Source: an uncultured Myxococcales bacterium
GTDB taxonomy: Bacteria > Myxococcota_A > UBA9042
NCBI GenBank assembly: GCA_903840165.1
Contig: CAIMEY010000010.1
Coordinates: 22,331-86,330 of the forward strand
Length of the DNA: 64,000 nt
Direction: 5' to 3'
Positions 34,591-43,620 of the stretch are shown here, one piece after another. Positions within the stretch are counted from its first letter, which is position 1; each line of letters opens with the position of its first letter. The position numbers were made by a program, and so were the translations under genes. The notes below the pieces were generated by a model. It did not search any database, was not told where the DNA came from, and worked only from the letters and a program-made list of their open reading frames with translations.

Positions 34591-35802
34591 CTAATTCAGT
34601 GTCGGCGCGGGCGGTTGCAAGGTCGACAGCGCCAGCACCACCAGTTTGGCCCTTTCCACCAGCGTGTGGCGGGAAATGCGTTCGTCGATCGTGTGCGGGT
34701 GCTCGCCCACGGGGCCTAGGCCATCGACGGTGGGAATTCCCAATGCAGCCGTGAAGTTGGCATCGGACCCGCCGCCGGTATCTTCCGCGCCCAGGGTGAA
34801 TTCCCACAGTTTGGCCGTAGCCTGGAAATGGTCAATCAGTTGGTCACACGCGGCGTTGCGTTGCCATGGCGGCCGCCCAATGCCGCCAATACAGGTGACA
34901 CGGGTGCCTGCGATGGGCGGATGGTCCATCAACTCTCTGACTTCACGCTCAATGCGCGCGGCTTCGCTGGGCGTGGTGATGCGGACGTCGACTTCGATTT
35001 TGCACTCGTCGGGCACGATGTTGCGCTTGGTGCCGCCGCGGATGACACCGACGTTGATGGTGGTCCCCTTGGCAGGCGCGGCCAAATCTGTAAGCGCCAA
35101 GACCAGTTTGCTGGCGCCGACGATGGCATTGACGCCCGCCGCGTGGTCCATGCCCGCGTGCGCGGACTTGCCCTGTACGGTGACAAAGTAGCGACCGACG
35201 CCGGCGCGTGAACGAACCAAAGCGCCAGTTTTGCGACCAATTTCGAAGTCTAAGCAGACATCCCGCCCCACGGCCGCTTGTTCAATGAGGTCGCGGCTGG
35301 TGGGGGACTGAATTTCTTCATCGGCATTGTGCACGCACAGCCAGTCAAAGGCGTCCAATTGCCCAATATGTGCCATGGCTTCCAGCATCGCCTGCGCAAC
35401 GACCAAGCCGCCCTTCATGTCGCCAACGCCCGGCCCGTGCAGCCACGGCCCTTCTTGGGTCATGACCTGAAAGGAGCTGGTCGTGTCATACACGGTGTCA
35501 AAATGGCCTAGGATCAGGATCTTAGGCGCCCCCGGCCTCAGCGCTGGGCGATGGGCCCGCAGGTGCACCATGTCCCCCTGGCGGGCAATGCGTTCGCAGG
35601 AAAAGCCAAGCCGTTCATAGACTCTTTCGATCATGGCGAGGCACTGCAGCCGGCCCGCGGGATTGTCCAGGCCACTGTTGCAATCCACCAGGCGGCGCAA
35701 CCGCTCGACAAAGGTGGTCTCGCGCCCTTCCAAGAAGGAAATCGCCTGGTTACATCGCAGAGTTACGGCCGCCAGTTGGGCAGCGGGGTCGAGCGTAGGC
35801 AT
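34591..35802 (-). CDS. M20-family zinc metallopeptidase (carboxypeptidase G2-like)
   Basis: 403 residues; GGAG upstream of the ATG. Metal-binding motifs are in order: ILGHFDTVYD, the bridging Asp in GPGVGDMKGG, the catalytic Glu pair in VHNADEEIQS, and a C-terminal His (GEHPHTIDERI). The lid/dimerisation domain carries the usual GKSAHAG motif. No signal peptide, so cytoplasmic. The family removes C-terminal Glu or amide groups from small peptides and folate-like compounds; the substrate is not deducible. It lies upstream of the CIS operon on the same strand, with a 147-base gap. Confidence 0.88.
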   Translation of the reverse strand: MPTLDPAAQLAAVTLRCNQAISFLEGRETTFVERLRRLVDCNSGLDNPAGRLQCLAMIERVYERLGFSCERIARQGDMVHLRAHRPALRPGAPKILILGHFDTVYDTTSSFQVMTQEGPWLHGPGVGDMKGGLVVAQAMLEAMAHIGQLDAFDWLCVHNADEEIQSPTSRDLIEQAAVGRDVCLDFEIGRKTGALVRSRAGVGRYFVTVQGKSAHAGMDHAAGVNAIVGASKLVLALTDLAAPAKGTTINVGVIRGGTKRNIVPDECKIEVDVRITTPSEAARIEREVRELMDHPPIAGTRVTCIGGIGRPPWQRNAACDQLIDHFQATAKLWEFTLGAEDTGGGSDANFTAALGIPTVDGLGPVGEHPHTIDERISRHTLVERAKLVVLALSTLQPPAPTLN

Positions 35803-35875
35803 GGCGGGATCTCCGAAAAAAACGTTTCTAAATAAGAAGTTAGGGCTGTGGAGTGCGCCCCGGCATCACCGAGCG

Positions 35876-36451
35876 CTACGCCACCGCAGGTCGCCCGTTG
35901 ACGTCGATACGCCGCCAGATCGGCACGCAATCGCCGTGCTGTCCTGCGCAATCGAGGTACAGGGTGCCATCGGCCAGCGTCGCCGACCAGTCCATGTTGC
36001 GATGACCGATAGACTCAAGCCAAGCCATGAACTCCTTAGGAATTTCACATAGCTCGATGCGGTCCAGATTGCGCGGCCTTTCAGCAACCAAGGCGCGACA
36101 AAAGGCGTCGCAATCACTCGGGTCGGCAAAAAGTACGACAAAGCGCGCGGACTTCAAGTGCCCCATGGCGCGTACCAAGCGCTTGAGCGGCGGCGCACCG
36201 CATTCAATCCAATGGGTTGGCGTGCCCGTTAGGTCCAAGGCCAACAGATCGGGCTCGTGCACATCGAACCAGCCGGACTTGTCCTGCAAAGTCTCTTCAA
36301 AACAAAGCACTTGGGCGAGGAAACGCAGCAAGATATGCTCGTCCGGCTCATCGGGAAACTGGGCGATGGCCACGGTGCGCTGCGCGAAGATCTGCCGGTC
36401 CAAATCGGACAGGGACAGGCGGATTTGACAGCGAAAAGGCGACAGAGCCAT
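35876..36451 (-). CDS. yaeQ: YaeQ-family protein
   Basis: 191 residues from the ATG at 36451 (MALSPFRCQIRLSLSDLDRQ). Matches YaeQ along its length: DLDRQIFAQRTVAIAQFPDE, HILLRFLAQVL, DLTGTPTHWIECG and a C-terminal PD-(D/E)XK-like fold without an obvious active nuclease motif. The longer open frame to 37051 overlaps the divergent HEAT-repeat gene and is rejected. YaeQ has been linked to haemolysin/RfaH complementation in E. coli, but its biochemical role is not settled. Confidence 0.78.
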   Translation of the reverse strand: MALSPFRCQIRLSLSDLDRQIFAQRTVAIAQFPDEPDEHILLRFLAQVLCFEETLQDKSGWFDVHEPDLLALDLTGTPTHWIECGAPPLKRLVRAMGHLKSARFVVLFADPSDCDAFCRALVAERPRNLDRIELCEIPKEFMAWLESIGHRNMDWSATLADGTLYLDCAGQHGDCVPIWRRIDVNGRPAVA

Positions 36452-36595
36452 GGGTACCCCGGCCATTGCCCCTGGACCAAGCCAAGCGGGGCGATTGCGC
36501 GCGGCAGTGTACACGTTTTGGGGCGCGGTTGACACCATGAGCCGTTGCACAGATCCTGGCGGCCTTGCACGCGCCCATGCGCGGACCGGTGTATC

Positions 36596-38500
36596 ATGCC
36601 GTCGCCCTTTGCACGCTCCAATCGAATCGTTTTGAGTTCCGCAGTGTTGCTTGGCACCGTTCTGCAACCGTTGGGGCCGGCCCCGGCCCTGGCAGCGGCA
36701 CCCGCCGTCAAGCTGTCGCCCAAGGACAATGCGTTGTACATCATGCGCAGTGGCCTCAAGTCCGCGGATTTCTTGGCCCGCGGCATGGCCTATCGCGGCG
36801 TGGTGATGGACAAAAGCAACAAGGATCTCAAGCAGATCTTGGAGGATGGCGCCACCGACCCGCAATGGCCCGTGCGCAAAGGCGTGGCCGAGGCGATGTA
36901 CGCGGTCAAGAACGCGGGCTGGAAGAAGATCGTCCATGATGCTCTGGCCTTGCCCGTGCTCAGTGCCTATGAGTCCCTGCCCGTGCTCGACGAGATCCCG
37001 CAAAAGGACGCTTTTGCCGTCCTGATCGAGACCTTGGCGGACAAAGAGCATAGTCAGCAGGACGTGATCTTCCGCGCCCTGGTTGGCCGCAACCGTCCGG
37101 ATTTACCGGCGTTCTTTGTGACGGCGCTGGCGAGCAAGGATGCACTGGTGCAGGCTTCGGCCAAGAAGGCCTTGGCCAACGTCGACCTCATCCTGCACAG
37201 CAAGACCTTGGAAGCCGTGGCTAAGGCCCAAGGCGGCAACGATGAAGTCGCGAAGATTCTAGCGGATTTGGCGGCTCTGAGCGATGAGCGCATGCCGGCC
37301 GGATGGCTGACGGCCCTGAAGCCCAAGGACCAAGCCTTGGCTAGGCGCGTGGTGCTGATTCGCGCGGCCCATGGCGACAAGACCGTAGGTAAGTCCTTGT
37401 TGCAAATCGCTAAAGCGACGACCGGCGCCGAGCAGACCCAGGCGCTGCAAGCGTACAAGAAGGTGGCGGACAAGGGCGATGTGGCGGCGCTCAAGGAACT
37501 GCTGGCCGGGGCTAACCCCGAACTGATCTTCCAAGTCTATGAAATTCTTGCGCGAATGGGCGATCGCTCGATGGCCAAAGAGGCGCAGGATCTGGCGAGT
37601 TCTACCGACGTCGATGTGCGGGCCCCGGGCGTATTCTACCTCGGCTGGGTGGGCGGCGCTGGCCGACTGCGTGAAATGCATCAGTATTTGACCGATGGCG
37701 TACCTTCGGTGCGCATTGCTGCGGCGCGGGTGCTGGGCAATATCGGTTCGCCGGTTTCTGTGGAGCCCCTGCGCGACGCCTTGGACAATGAGCATGACGA
37801 CCGCGTGCGCGTTGAGTTTGTCCGGGCTTTGACGGGCATTCGCGCCAAGGAAGGCTACCAAGCGCTGATGATGTACACCCGCGAAAAAGAGCCGGATTTG
37901 CGGCGCGTGGTGGTCAAAGCGTTGGCCGATTCGGGCGATCCGGCGGTGCGCGCAGGCCTGCAAAATGCGCTCAATGACAGCGATCCGCGCATTCGCTTTG
38001 AGGCCGTCCGCGGCTTCTTGATCAGCGATCCGGCCAAGGCGGTGGACGTGTGGAAGCGGGCGATTCGCTGGCTGCCACGGGGCGCTCTGCTTGAATTGAC
38101 GCGCGAATTGAACAAGACCATGGGCAGTTTCCTGGAAATCGCGGTGTTTTCAGCGGGTAGTGACGAACAAGGCGTGACCGTGCGGGAAGAGGCGATGCTC
38201 GCCCTGCACAACCTGCCCGAAACTGAGTTGGCGGTGTTGCACAAGGTGCTAAACACCAGCGATGACCAGGACTTGCGCGTGCGCGTGTTGACGCAGCTGT
38301 TTGAGTTGGAGAAAGGCAAGGTTGCCACCGAGATCAAGACGGCGGCCCTGGGACAGCAGGTTCGCGCGCGGATTCCGGCGATTCGGCTGCTGGGGAAGAT
38401 CAAGGGCGACAAAGAAGCCCAGGAAATCTTGACGAAATTGCTGGACGAGCCCGATGAGCGCGTGCGTATTGCCGCCGCCCTGACCTTCTTGGGCGGCTAA
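36596..38500 (+). CDS. Exported HEAT-repeat protein
   Basis: 634 residues from the ATG at 36596. The signal peptide is IVLSSAVLLGTVLQPLGPAPALAAAP. The rest is helical repeats of ~30 residues. In the middle and C-terminal parts they carry the PBS-lyase/HEAT pattern (VRIAAARVLGNIGSPVSVEPL, VRVEFVRALTGI, RRVVVKALADSGDPAVRAGL, IRFEAVRGFLI). Such scaffolds mediate protein contacts in the periplasm. It is followed by a lipoprotein with related repeats 9 bases downstream, so the two form an operon and probably act together. Confidence 0.8.
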   Translation: MPSPFARSNRIVLSSAVLLGTVLQPLGPAPALAAAPAVKLSPKDNALYIMRSGLKSADFLARGMAYRGVVMDKSNKDLKQILEDGATDPQWPVRKGVAEAMYAVKNAGWKKIVHDALALPVLSAYESLPVLDEIPQKDAFAVLIETLADKEHSQQDVIFRALVGRNRPDLPAFFVTALASKDALVQASAKKALANVDLILHSKTLEAVAKAQGGNDEVAKILADLAALSDERMPAGWLTALKPKDQALARRVVLIRAAHGDKTVGKSLLQIAKATTGAEQTQALQAYKKVADKGDVAALKELLAGANPELIFQVYEILARMGDRSMAKEAQDLASSTDVDVRAPGVFYLGWVGGAGRLREMHQYLTDGVPSVRIAAARVLGNIGSPVSVEPLRDALDNEHDDRVRVEFVRALTGIRAKEGYQALMMYTREKEPDLRRVVVKALADSGDPAVRAGLQNALNDSDPRIRFEAVRGFLISDPAKAVDVWKRAIRWLPRGALLELTRELNKTMGSFLEIAVFSAGSDEQGVTVREEAMLALHNLPETELAVLHKVLNTSDDQDLRVRVLTQLFELEKGKVATEIKTAALGQQVRARIPAIRLLGKIKGDKEAQEILTKLLDEPDERVRIAAALTFLGG

Positions 38501-38509
38501 AGCTTGGAC

Positions 38510-39328
38510 ATGATGCGTCTTTTGCAGCGAGAAGTCGGGCGCGTGCGGCTGCGGGGCTTGAGTCTGGCCGGGCTGGCAGTGCTGGTGGCTTGCCAAGGGC
38601 CGACGCAAAAACTAAGTGAAAATAGAGACATCCATGCTGAAGCTGTGGCCCTGACGGAGGGGCTGCCGCCTCGCCATGCTTGCCGAACGGACCGGGACTG
38701 TCGCGTGGGCCAAGCCGAGGCGGCGTGCGTACTTGGCTCGTGCTTTGGCCTGCTCAGTGCGGATTCGCGGCCCACGCGGCAAGTGCTGGCCGAGCGCCTG
38801 CAGTCGGCTGACAACGCCGTTCGGGCTGCGGCTGCGCCCTTGCTGCTTCACGCGATGGCGACAATGGAATCGCCCGCCGTCCACCAGGGGGCCATCGCTG
38901 GTCTTGGGGCCTTGCTGCTGGCCCAGCCTGAAGCGCCTGGGCAGTGCGGTGCCGTTTGTCTGGCGCTGCGGGCCGAGAGCGCATCCCTGGACGAACATCA
39001 GGCGGCAGCAGCCCGAATTGCTTTAGGTTTGGCTGGGGATGACACGGCGACGGCGGCACTGCGCGAAGATTTGACCACCGGCACCGAATTGCTGCGCGCC
39101 GAGGCTGCCCGAGCGTTAGCCCCTGCCCTGCTGCGGCCGGCCCACGAGGCCACTGCTGCCGCTCTGACGGCCGCGCTGCGTGATCCGTCGCCCCTGGTGG
39201 CGGAGGCCGCTGTGCACGCGTTGGCGGCGGCGCGCAAAGAGCCGGCGGTCCGCGAGGGATTGACCGAGTTGCAGACACGGCAACCGCACCTGGCCTACGC
39301 CATCGCCCAACTGCTGCGGGCGCCCTAG
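38510..39328 (+). CDS. HEAT-like repeat lipoprotein
   Basis: 272 residues from the ATG at 38510; a second ATG three bases on and a TTG at 38504 are alternatives. Lipobox in LAVLVAC. A small Cys-rich segment (CRTDRDCRVGQAEAACVLGSC) precedes ~200 Ala/Leu-rich residues arranged as helical pairs with HEAT spacing (NAVRAAAAPLLLHAM, LLRAEAARALAPALL, PLVAEAAVHALAAA). Probably an outer-membrane partner of the exported HEAT protein encoded just upstream. Confidence 0.72.
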   Translation: MMRLLQREVGRVRLRGLSLAGLAVLVACQGPTQKLSENRDIHAEAVALTEGLPPRHACRTDRDCRVGQAEAACVLGSCFGLLSADSRPTRQVLAERLQSADNAVRAAAAPLLLHAMATMESPAVHQGAIAGLGALLLAQPEAPGQCGAVCLALRAESASLDEHQAAAARIALGLAGDDTATAALREDLTTGTELLRAEAARALAPALLRPAHEATAAALTAALRDPSPLVAEAAVHALAAARKEPAVREGLTELQTRQPHLAYAIAQLLRAP

Positions 39329-39355
39329 CGGAAACGACGGTTTGGGAAATAGATG

Positions 39356-39389
39356 TTGAGGAACAATGAGTTCAGGGGTTGCTATACAA
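39356..39389 (+). repeat. 34-nt dispersed repeat, copy A
   Basis: Starts TTGAGGAACAATGAG and ends GGGGTTGCTATACAA. Shares GAACA, a GTT and the terminal TTGCTATACAA with copies B, D and F. Lies 28 bases after the HEAT lipoprotein stop. Confidence 0.8.
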
Positions 39390-39492
39390 ACCTTTTGCGT
39401 CCCTGGTTGACGCTGGCGGTGCCTCAGCCTCAGCGCTGTCGCGGTTAAGCGGGTGCGACGGGCGGTTGGACGGTGGCCGTCGGAGATAGCTC

Positions 39493-39526
39493 TTACAGAA
39501 CAGCAAGTTCAGGGGTTGCTATACAA
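39493..39526 (+). repeat. 34-nt dispersed repeat, copy B
   Basis: Starts TTACAGAACAGCAAG and ends GGGGTTGCTATACAA. TGCTATACA reads as an extended -10, so this copy could serve as a promoter for the glutaredoxin gene starting 58 bases later. Confidence 0.75.
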
Positions 39527-39583
39527 TCGATTTGTCTTCGGGGACCGGCAGCTCAGCCGTAGCCCCGGCAGCAGGAGGTAGCG

Positions 39584-40354
39584 ATGCGCATCACAGAAAA
39601 AGTGGTTTCTGATTCAAGAGTTAGACCCTTGCTATACATGCTAATTTCACTGGTTTGGGCGCTTTCGGCCTGCCATCGCGCTGATGACGCCCCAGCCCAA
39701 GCTGCGCCCATCGCTATCCCGCCGCCGCCGGCCGTGGGCGATGCGCCTGGGCCTTACAGCCTGCGCTATTTTTCGGCGACCACCGGCGAGTTGCTGGCCG
39801 TTCATACACCGGCCGAGGTGCCTCAAGGGGCACGCGGGCAAGTCATCGTTTCGCCTGACGATCCCGCCCTGAGCGGTCCATGGCTGTATGTTGCTGATCT
39901 CTCAAAGTTAAGCGGCGCGAGCTACCCGGTCACGACCGTGCAACGTGCTGAACTTGAGGCCCAAATCGCTAAGGCGCATCCCCCCGCGCCGTCGCCACCG
40001 CCTGGGCCAGCGACGGCCGCCAGTACCGGTGCAATGCCCGTAGGTTCAGCGGGTTCTGCGGGCACGGGCGCAGCTCCGGCTCAGGCGGCTGCAGTCGATC
40101 GCGATGTGGTCATCTTCCGCACAGCGTGGTGCGGTTACTGCAAGAAGACGGCTGAGTACCTCAAACTCAAAGGGGTTCCCTTTGTCGAGAAGGACATCGA
40201 ACGCGACGCCGGCGCCCGCGACGATATGCTTGCCCGAGCGCAACGGGCCGGCGTTCCGGCTTCGCAACTGCAGGGAGTGCCGATCCTGTCGGTACATGGC
40301 AAAATCATTACCGGTTTCAATCGCCAAGCCATTGACCGCGCCCTGGGCACCTAG
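39584..40354 (+). CDS. Glutaredoxin-domain lipoprotein
   Basis: 256 residues; AGGAGG lies just before the ATG at 39584. An N-terminal lipoprotein signal ends LVWALSAC. The middle is a DUF4124-like/linker region rich in Pro and Ala (PYSLRYFSATTGELL...). The last ~80 residues are glutaredoxin: VVIFRTAWCGYCKKTAEYL with the CGYC active site, FVEKDIERDAG, the cis-Pro loop GVPILSV and the GKIITGFN motif. A membrane-held periplasmic thiol oxidoreductase is inferred. Codons 8-19 are encoded by copy C of the dispersed repeat, which may mean that the present N-terminus arose by insertion; an ATG at 39638 would give a shorter signal. Confidence 0.8.
   Translation: MRITEKVVSDSRVRPLLYMLISLVWALSACHRADDAPAQAAPIAIPPPPAVGDAPGPYSLRYFSATTGELLAVHTPAEVPQGARGQVIVSPDDPALSGPWLYVADLSKLSGASYPVTTVQRAELEAQIAKAHPPAPSPPPGPATAASTGAMPVGSAGSAGTGAAPAQAAAVDRDVVIFRTAWCGYCKKTAEYLKLKGVPFVEKDIERDAGARDDMLARAQRAGVPASQLQGVPILSVHGKIITGFNRQAIDRALGT
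39606..39639 (+). repeat. 34-nt dispersed repeat, copy C (inside a coding region)
   Basis: More diverged at its 5' half but ends GTTAGACCCTTGCTATACA, like copy F. It lies within the signal-peptide codons of the glutaredoxin lipoprotein. Confidence 0.7.
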
Positions 40355-40433
40355 GGTCCCGGTGCGATTTCTGGACCATCTGGCCAAATGCGGCAGACTG
40401 CTTGCCACGCCCCGCTTAGGGGGACGCGAGCCG

Positions 40434-40793
40434 ATGATGCTGCCAGAAAACCCCATCGATACCGCAACAACGCTAGCAAGCGCGGACAATGTCCTTGCCA
40501 TGCCCCTGCGCCCCGTGAAGATTCACCACCGCGACGCGACCGCTGCGCCGGAAAGTGAAGGCACGTGCGATGTAGATGCCGATGGCATGCGTCTGCATGG
40601 CGGTGAAGTACCTGATAATGTTCGCTATCTTTGGCTCGACGTCGACGTAGGCGAGGCTGAACCCGTGCGTGCGCTCGGCGAAGTGCTGCGGCGTACGGAT
40701 CCGACGACCATTGCCCTGGAGATCAAGTTCAAGCACCTCTTTCCAGACCACAAACGCCGGCTGATGGCGGCCCTGCGTTCCCAAGGCCGCTAG
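40434..40793 (+). CDS. Small PilZ-like protein
   Basis: 119 residues from the ATG at 40434. After a ~45-residue tail, the protein shows a beta-barrel-like pattern: CDVDADGMRLHGG (comparable to the D/N-x-S-x-x-G motif), VRYLWLDVDVGEAEPVRALGEVLRR, TIALEIKFKHL, then a C-terminal helix (DHKRRLMAAL). This order fits PilZ, the c-di-GMP receptor fold. The upstream RxxxR motif is not clear, so binding may be lost. Family call tentative. Confidence 0.5.
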   Translation: MMLPENPIDTATTLASADNVLAMPLRPVKIHHRDATAAPESEGTCDVDADGMRLHGGEVPDNVRYLWLDVDVGEAEPVRALGEVLRRTDPTTIALEIKFKHLFPDHKRRLMAALRSQGR

Positions 40794-40826
40794 CCGCAGG
40801 ACCGACCGCAGTCCACGCGTCGTTTC

Positions 40827-40852
40827 GCTGAGGGAATGCCTCAGTCCTCAGC
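40827..40852. terminator. Weak hairpin between convergent genes
   Basis: Seven-base stem GCTGAGG / CCTCAGC with a 12-base loop between the PilZ-like (+) and pentapeptide (-) genes. No T-run, so at most a weak bidirectional terminator. Confidence 0.35.
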
Positions 40853-40869
40853 GCTGCTGTAGCTGGCTA

Positions 40870-42003
40870 TCAATCGATTTCCAAACCTGAAAATCGCCCC
40901 GTGGCCGGTACTGCTGGTGCTGCTGCAGGTGCGGCGGCGGGCCGGGGCGCAGCAGAGGCGCCGGGGTCTGGGATGCGCATATTGGGCGACTGTCGCGGCG
41001 CATCGCGGGCGGCCGCAGTCACACGAATTTCGCCACCTTCCACGCCACGGACATACACGTGCTCGCCATCGACGCGGAACTGACTGAGTTCCGCAGGACC
41101 ACCGCGCCCTTGTAACTCCCGCACCATGGCGGCAAAGCTCAGACGCAAAAGCGTAGTCAGTGGGTCGAGTTGGGCACCTGTGGCCGTTGCAGAAGCCACT
41201 TCGCGCGACGTTTGCGAAGTGCCCCCGCGCAGCAAAAGCGCCGCCGCAATCATAGCCGTGTGTTCCGCCGGCAGGTGCTTGAGGCGCTCAAAGACGTCAG
41301 CCAAGCTATTGCCCGCCATCGCAATTTCCTGCCCGGTGCCTCCAGACAGATCGGCTCGCTCGAGCTTGCAGTCCACCAGCACGGCATCGGCAAAGCGCAC
41401 GCTGGTCAGGTTCGCTTCGCGTAAATCGACGCCGATCAGCACGGCGTGCGAAAAGTTGGCGCGAAACAAATTAGCGCCGCGCAGATTGACGTTGCACAGC
41501 ACCGCGCCCGACAAGTTGGTGTTGTCCAGCACCGCTCCGCCCTGGCGCGTGTCCGTAAAACCGCCATTAAGAATCAACGATTCCGAAAGGTTGGCATGGT
41601 TGAGATCGCTCATGGCGAACTCGCAGCCCACCAGCAGCGCGCGGCTCAGATTGGCATTGGTCAGGGGCGTCTCAGCAAAACGGCAATCGTGCAACCGGCT
41701 GGAAGGCCACTGGATTTCTTGGGCCTGACTGGCCGAAATGTCCCAGTTGTGCAGTTCCGCCCGCTCAAAACGCGTCGCTCGCAGCAGAACGCCACGACCA
41801 TGCACGCGCCGCGCCAGCAATTGGCCAATGCGCAGGCCGACCAGCTTGGTCCCGACCATGCGCACGTGGTTCATTTCCACGCTGCCAAACTCAGCTGGCG
41901 CCAAGTCAAGAGCTGCGATTTCCAGGCGTTCCAAGTGGCCGCTTTGCAGCGCCGCGCGTAGGTCCTGGGCATTGGTCAAGGTGTGCAAGTCGCTCATGGC
42001 CAA
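40870..42003 (-). CDS. Pentapeptide-repeat protein
   Basis: 377 residues. Residues ~25-225 are A(D/N)LxX pentapeptides (TNANLSRALL, SDLNHANLSES, VLDNTNLSGAVL, CNVNLRGANLFRAN, REANLTSVRFADA, CKLERADLSGG), which fold as a right-handed quadrilateral beta helix. The C-terminal ~150 residues are helical, then Pro/Ala-rich and probably disordered. Some family members mimic DNA and protect gyrase, but most have unknown roles. No export signal. Convergent with the PilZ-like gene and upstream of nothing on its strand. Confidence 0.82.
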   Translation of the reverse strand: MAMSDLHTLTNAQDLRAALQSGHLERLEIAALDLAPAEFGSVEMNHVRMVGTKLVGLRIGQLLARRVHGRGVLLRATRFERAELHNWDISASQAQEIQWPSSRLHDCRFAETPLTNANLSRALLVGCEFAMSDLNHANLSESLILNGGFTDTRQGGAVLDNTNLSGAVLCNVNLRGANLFRANFSHAVLIGVDLREANLTSVRFADAVLVDCKLERADLSGGTGQEIAMAGNSLADVFERLKHLPAEHTAMIAAALLLRGGTSQTSREVASATATGAQLDPLTTLLRLSFAAMVRELQGRGGPAELSQFRVDGEHVYVRGVEGGEIRVTAAARDAPRQSPNMRIPDPGASAAPRPAAAPAAAPAVPATGRFSGLEID

Positions 42004-42060
42004 AGTCTACCGCGCCCGCCGCAACGCGCAACCGATCACCGGCGGCGGAGCTGAGATCAC

Positions 42061-42543
42061 TTAGCGCAGGGCGCGCTGCATTTCCCGTGTTGCATCACGG
42101 CTTTTGAGCGTTTCCCTCTTGTCGTGTTCCTTCTTGCCCGTACCGATGCCGAGCTCGATCTTCACGCGGGCACCCTTGAAGTAGATGCGGGTCGCCACGC
42201 AGGTCGCGCCTTTTTGCCGCAGCTGAACCTCGAGCTTGTCGATCTCCCTGCGATGCAACAGCAATTTGCGGGGCCGATCGGGCTCGTGCCCCCAGCGGGC
42301 CGCCCAGGGATACTCTGGGATCGACGCACCCATCAGCAACGCTTCTCCTGCAACAACGCGGATATGCGCCCCTTGAATCACGCATTTGCCGGCGCGCAGC
42401 ATCTTGACTTCACTGCCGGTCAGCACCAAGCCCGCCTCCAACTTGTCGTCGATCGCCAGTTCATGAAAGGCCTTTCGATTGCTAGCGACGATGCGCAAGG
42501 CGTCCGGATCGCGCACTTTCTTGTCGGTAAACGGTTTAGCCAT
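42061..42543 (-). CDS. smpB: SsrA-binding protein SmpB
   Basis: 160 residues; start ATG at 42543, since the upstream open frame is not conserved. The OB-fold core reads ASNRKAFHELAIDDKLEAG, LTGSEVKMLRAGK, AHIRVVAGEALLMGASI, KLLLHRREIDKL, KGATCVATRIYFKG. The C-terminal tail KKEHDKRETLKSRDATREM becomes helical on the ribosome. It delivers tmRNA to stalled ribosomes for trans-translation. The ssrA gene itself is not next to it. Confidence 0.95.
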   Translation of the reverse strand: MAKPFTDKKVRDPDALRIVASNRKAFHELAIDDKLEAGLVLTGSEVKMLRAGKCVIQGAHIRVVAGEALLMGASIPEYPWAARWGHEPDRPRKLLLHRREIDKLEVQLRQKGATCVATRIYFKGARVKIELGIGTGKKEHDKRETLKSRDATREMQRALR

Positions 42544-42816
42544 GGTCGTTCCGCGCCACGGGAACATGCGCCCGCGCCTACGCACGTTAGGCGGCACTCG
42601 CTCCGGGCGCAACGGCACGCGCAAAGCACAGGCGCTGTGCTAACCTCTGGCCCAGCCCAATGCAGTGGGCGCTGCGGTTGACCGATGCCCGCGCTGGACA
42701 GACAACGGCGCTTTGACAACGGCTCAATCTGTAAGAAAATCATCTGATTGATCGCCTCATCGTGGCAACTGAGACGCCGGCCACCGTGAGCGCCCAGCAC
42801 ACTTGTGAGGCTGCCC

Positions 42817-43614
42817 ATGCCATCCGCGCATTTGATCCAGCAACCACCGATTCGGCTTGGCATTGTCGGCCCAAGAGGTCGGATGGGCACCGCCCTCATC
42901 GCCTTGGTTCAGCAAACGCCCGACCTTGCCCTGGCCGCGCAGATCGTACGTCTGGGGCAGTTGCAGGGAACGACGCTGGACTGCCTGACCCATGCTGACT
43001 TCGATGTTCTGATTGACTTTTCTCACCGGGAAACTGTGACCAGCCATGCCGACTGGGTAGCCAAGCAACGCGTGGCCTGGGTGCTTGGAACCACAGGCTT
43101 AACCGCCGCTGACGTCCAGGCTGTAGCCGAGGCAGCGCAGCGCACGATCGTATTTGAGGCGAGCAACTTCTCGATTGGCGTTGCCCTGCTGCTAAGCATG
43201 GTCGCCAAGGCCGCGCAGACATTGGGTTTAGCTGCCGATATTGAAATCGTAGAAGCCCACCACCACTTCAAGCAGGACGCCCCGAGCGGTACAGCGCTGG
43301 CATTGGCGCAAGCGGCGGCTGAGGCGCGCGGTCAGACCCTGGCCGATGTTCGACGGGACGGCCGCTCAGGTCTGATAGGTGCCCGAACTCAAGGCGAAAT
43401 TGGCATTCACGCCCTGCGCATGGGCAGCATTGTCGGCGAACATGACGTCCATTTCGCCTGGGAGGATGAGCTGCTCACGCTCAGCCATAAAGCCAAGGAT
43501 CGTCGGGTCTTTGCCCACGGTGCGCTCAAGGCCGCGCGGTTTTGCGCGCAGCTGCAACGGCAGGGGAGCCGCGCCGGCCTGTTTGGCATGGCGGATCTAC
43601 TGACGAATTCGTAA
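42817..43614 (+). CDS. dapB: 4-Hydroxy-tetrahydrodipicolinate reductase DapB
   Basis: 265 residues from the ATG at 42817, preceded by GAGG. The dinucleotide-binding loop is GIVGPRGRMG; the catalytic His and substrate loop are in EAHHHFKQDAPSGTA; the family signature ends in GLFGM. It reduces hydroxy-tetrahydrodipicolinate with NAD(P)H in lysine and diaminopimelate synthesis. It stands alone, divergent from smpB. Confidence 0.95.
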   Translation: MPSAHLIQQPPIRLGIVGPRGRMGTALIALVQQTPDLALAAQIVRLGQLQGTTLDCLTHADFDVLIDFSHRETVTSHADWVAKQRVAWVLGTTGLTAADVQAVAEAAQRTIVFEASNFSIGVALLLSMVAKAAQTLGLAADIEIVEAHHHFKQDAPSGTALALAQAAAEARGQTLADVRRDGRSGLIGARTQGEIGIHALRMGSIVGEHDVHFAWEDELLTLSHKAKDRRVFAHGALKAARFCAQLQRQGSRAGLFGMADLLTNS

Positions 43615-43620
43615 CGTGGT

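Noticed and set aside
36452..37051. N-terminal extension of the YaeQ frame
   Set aside because: Overlaps the divergent HEAT-repeat gene, is not conserved in YaeQ proteins, and an internal ATG gives a family-length protein.
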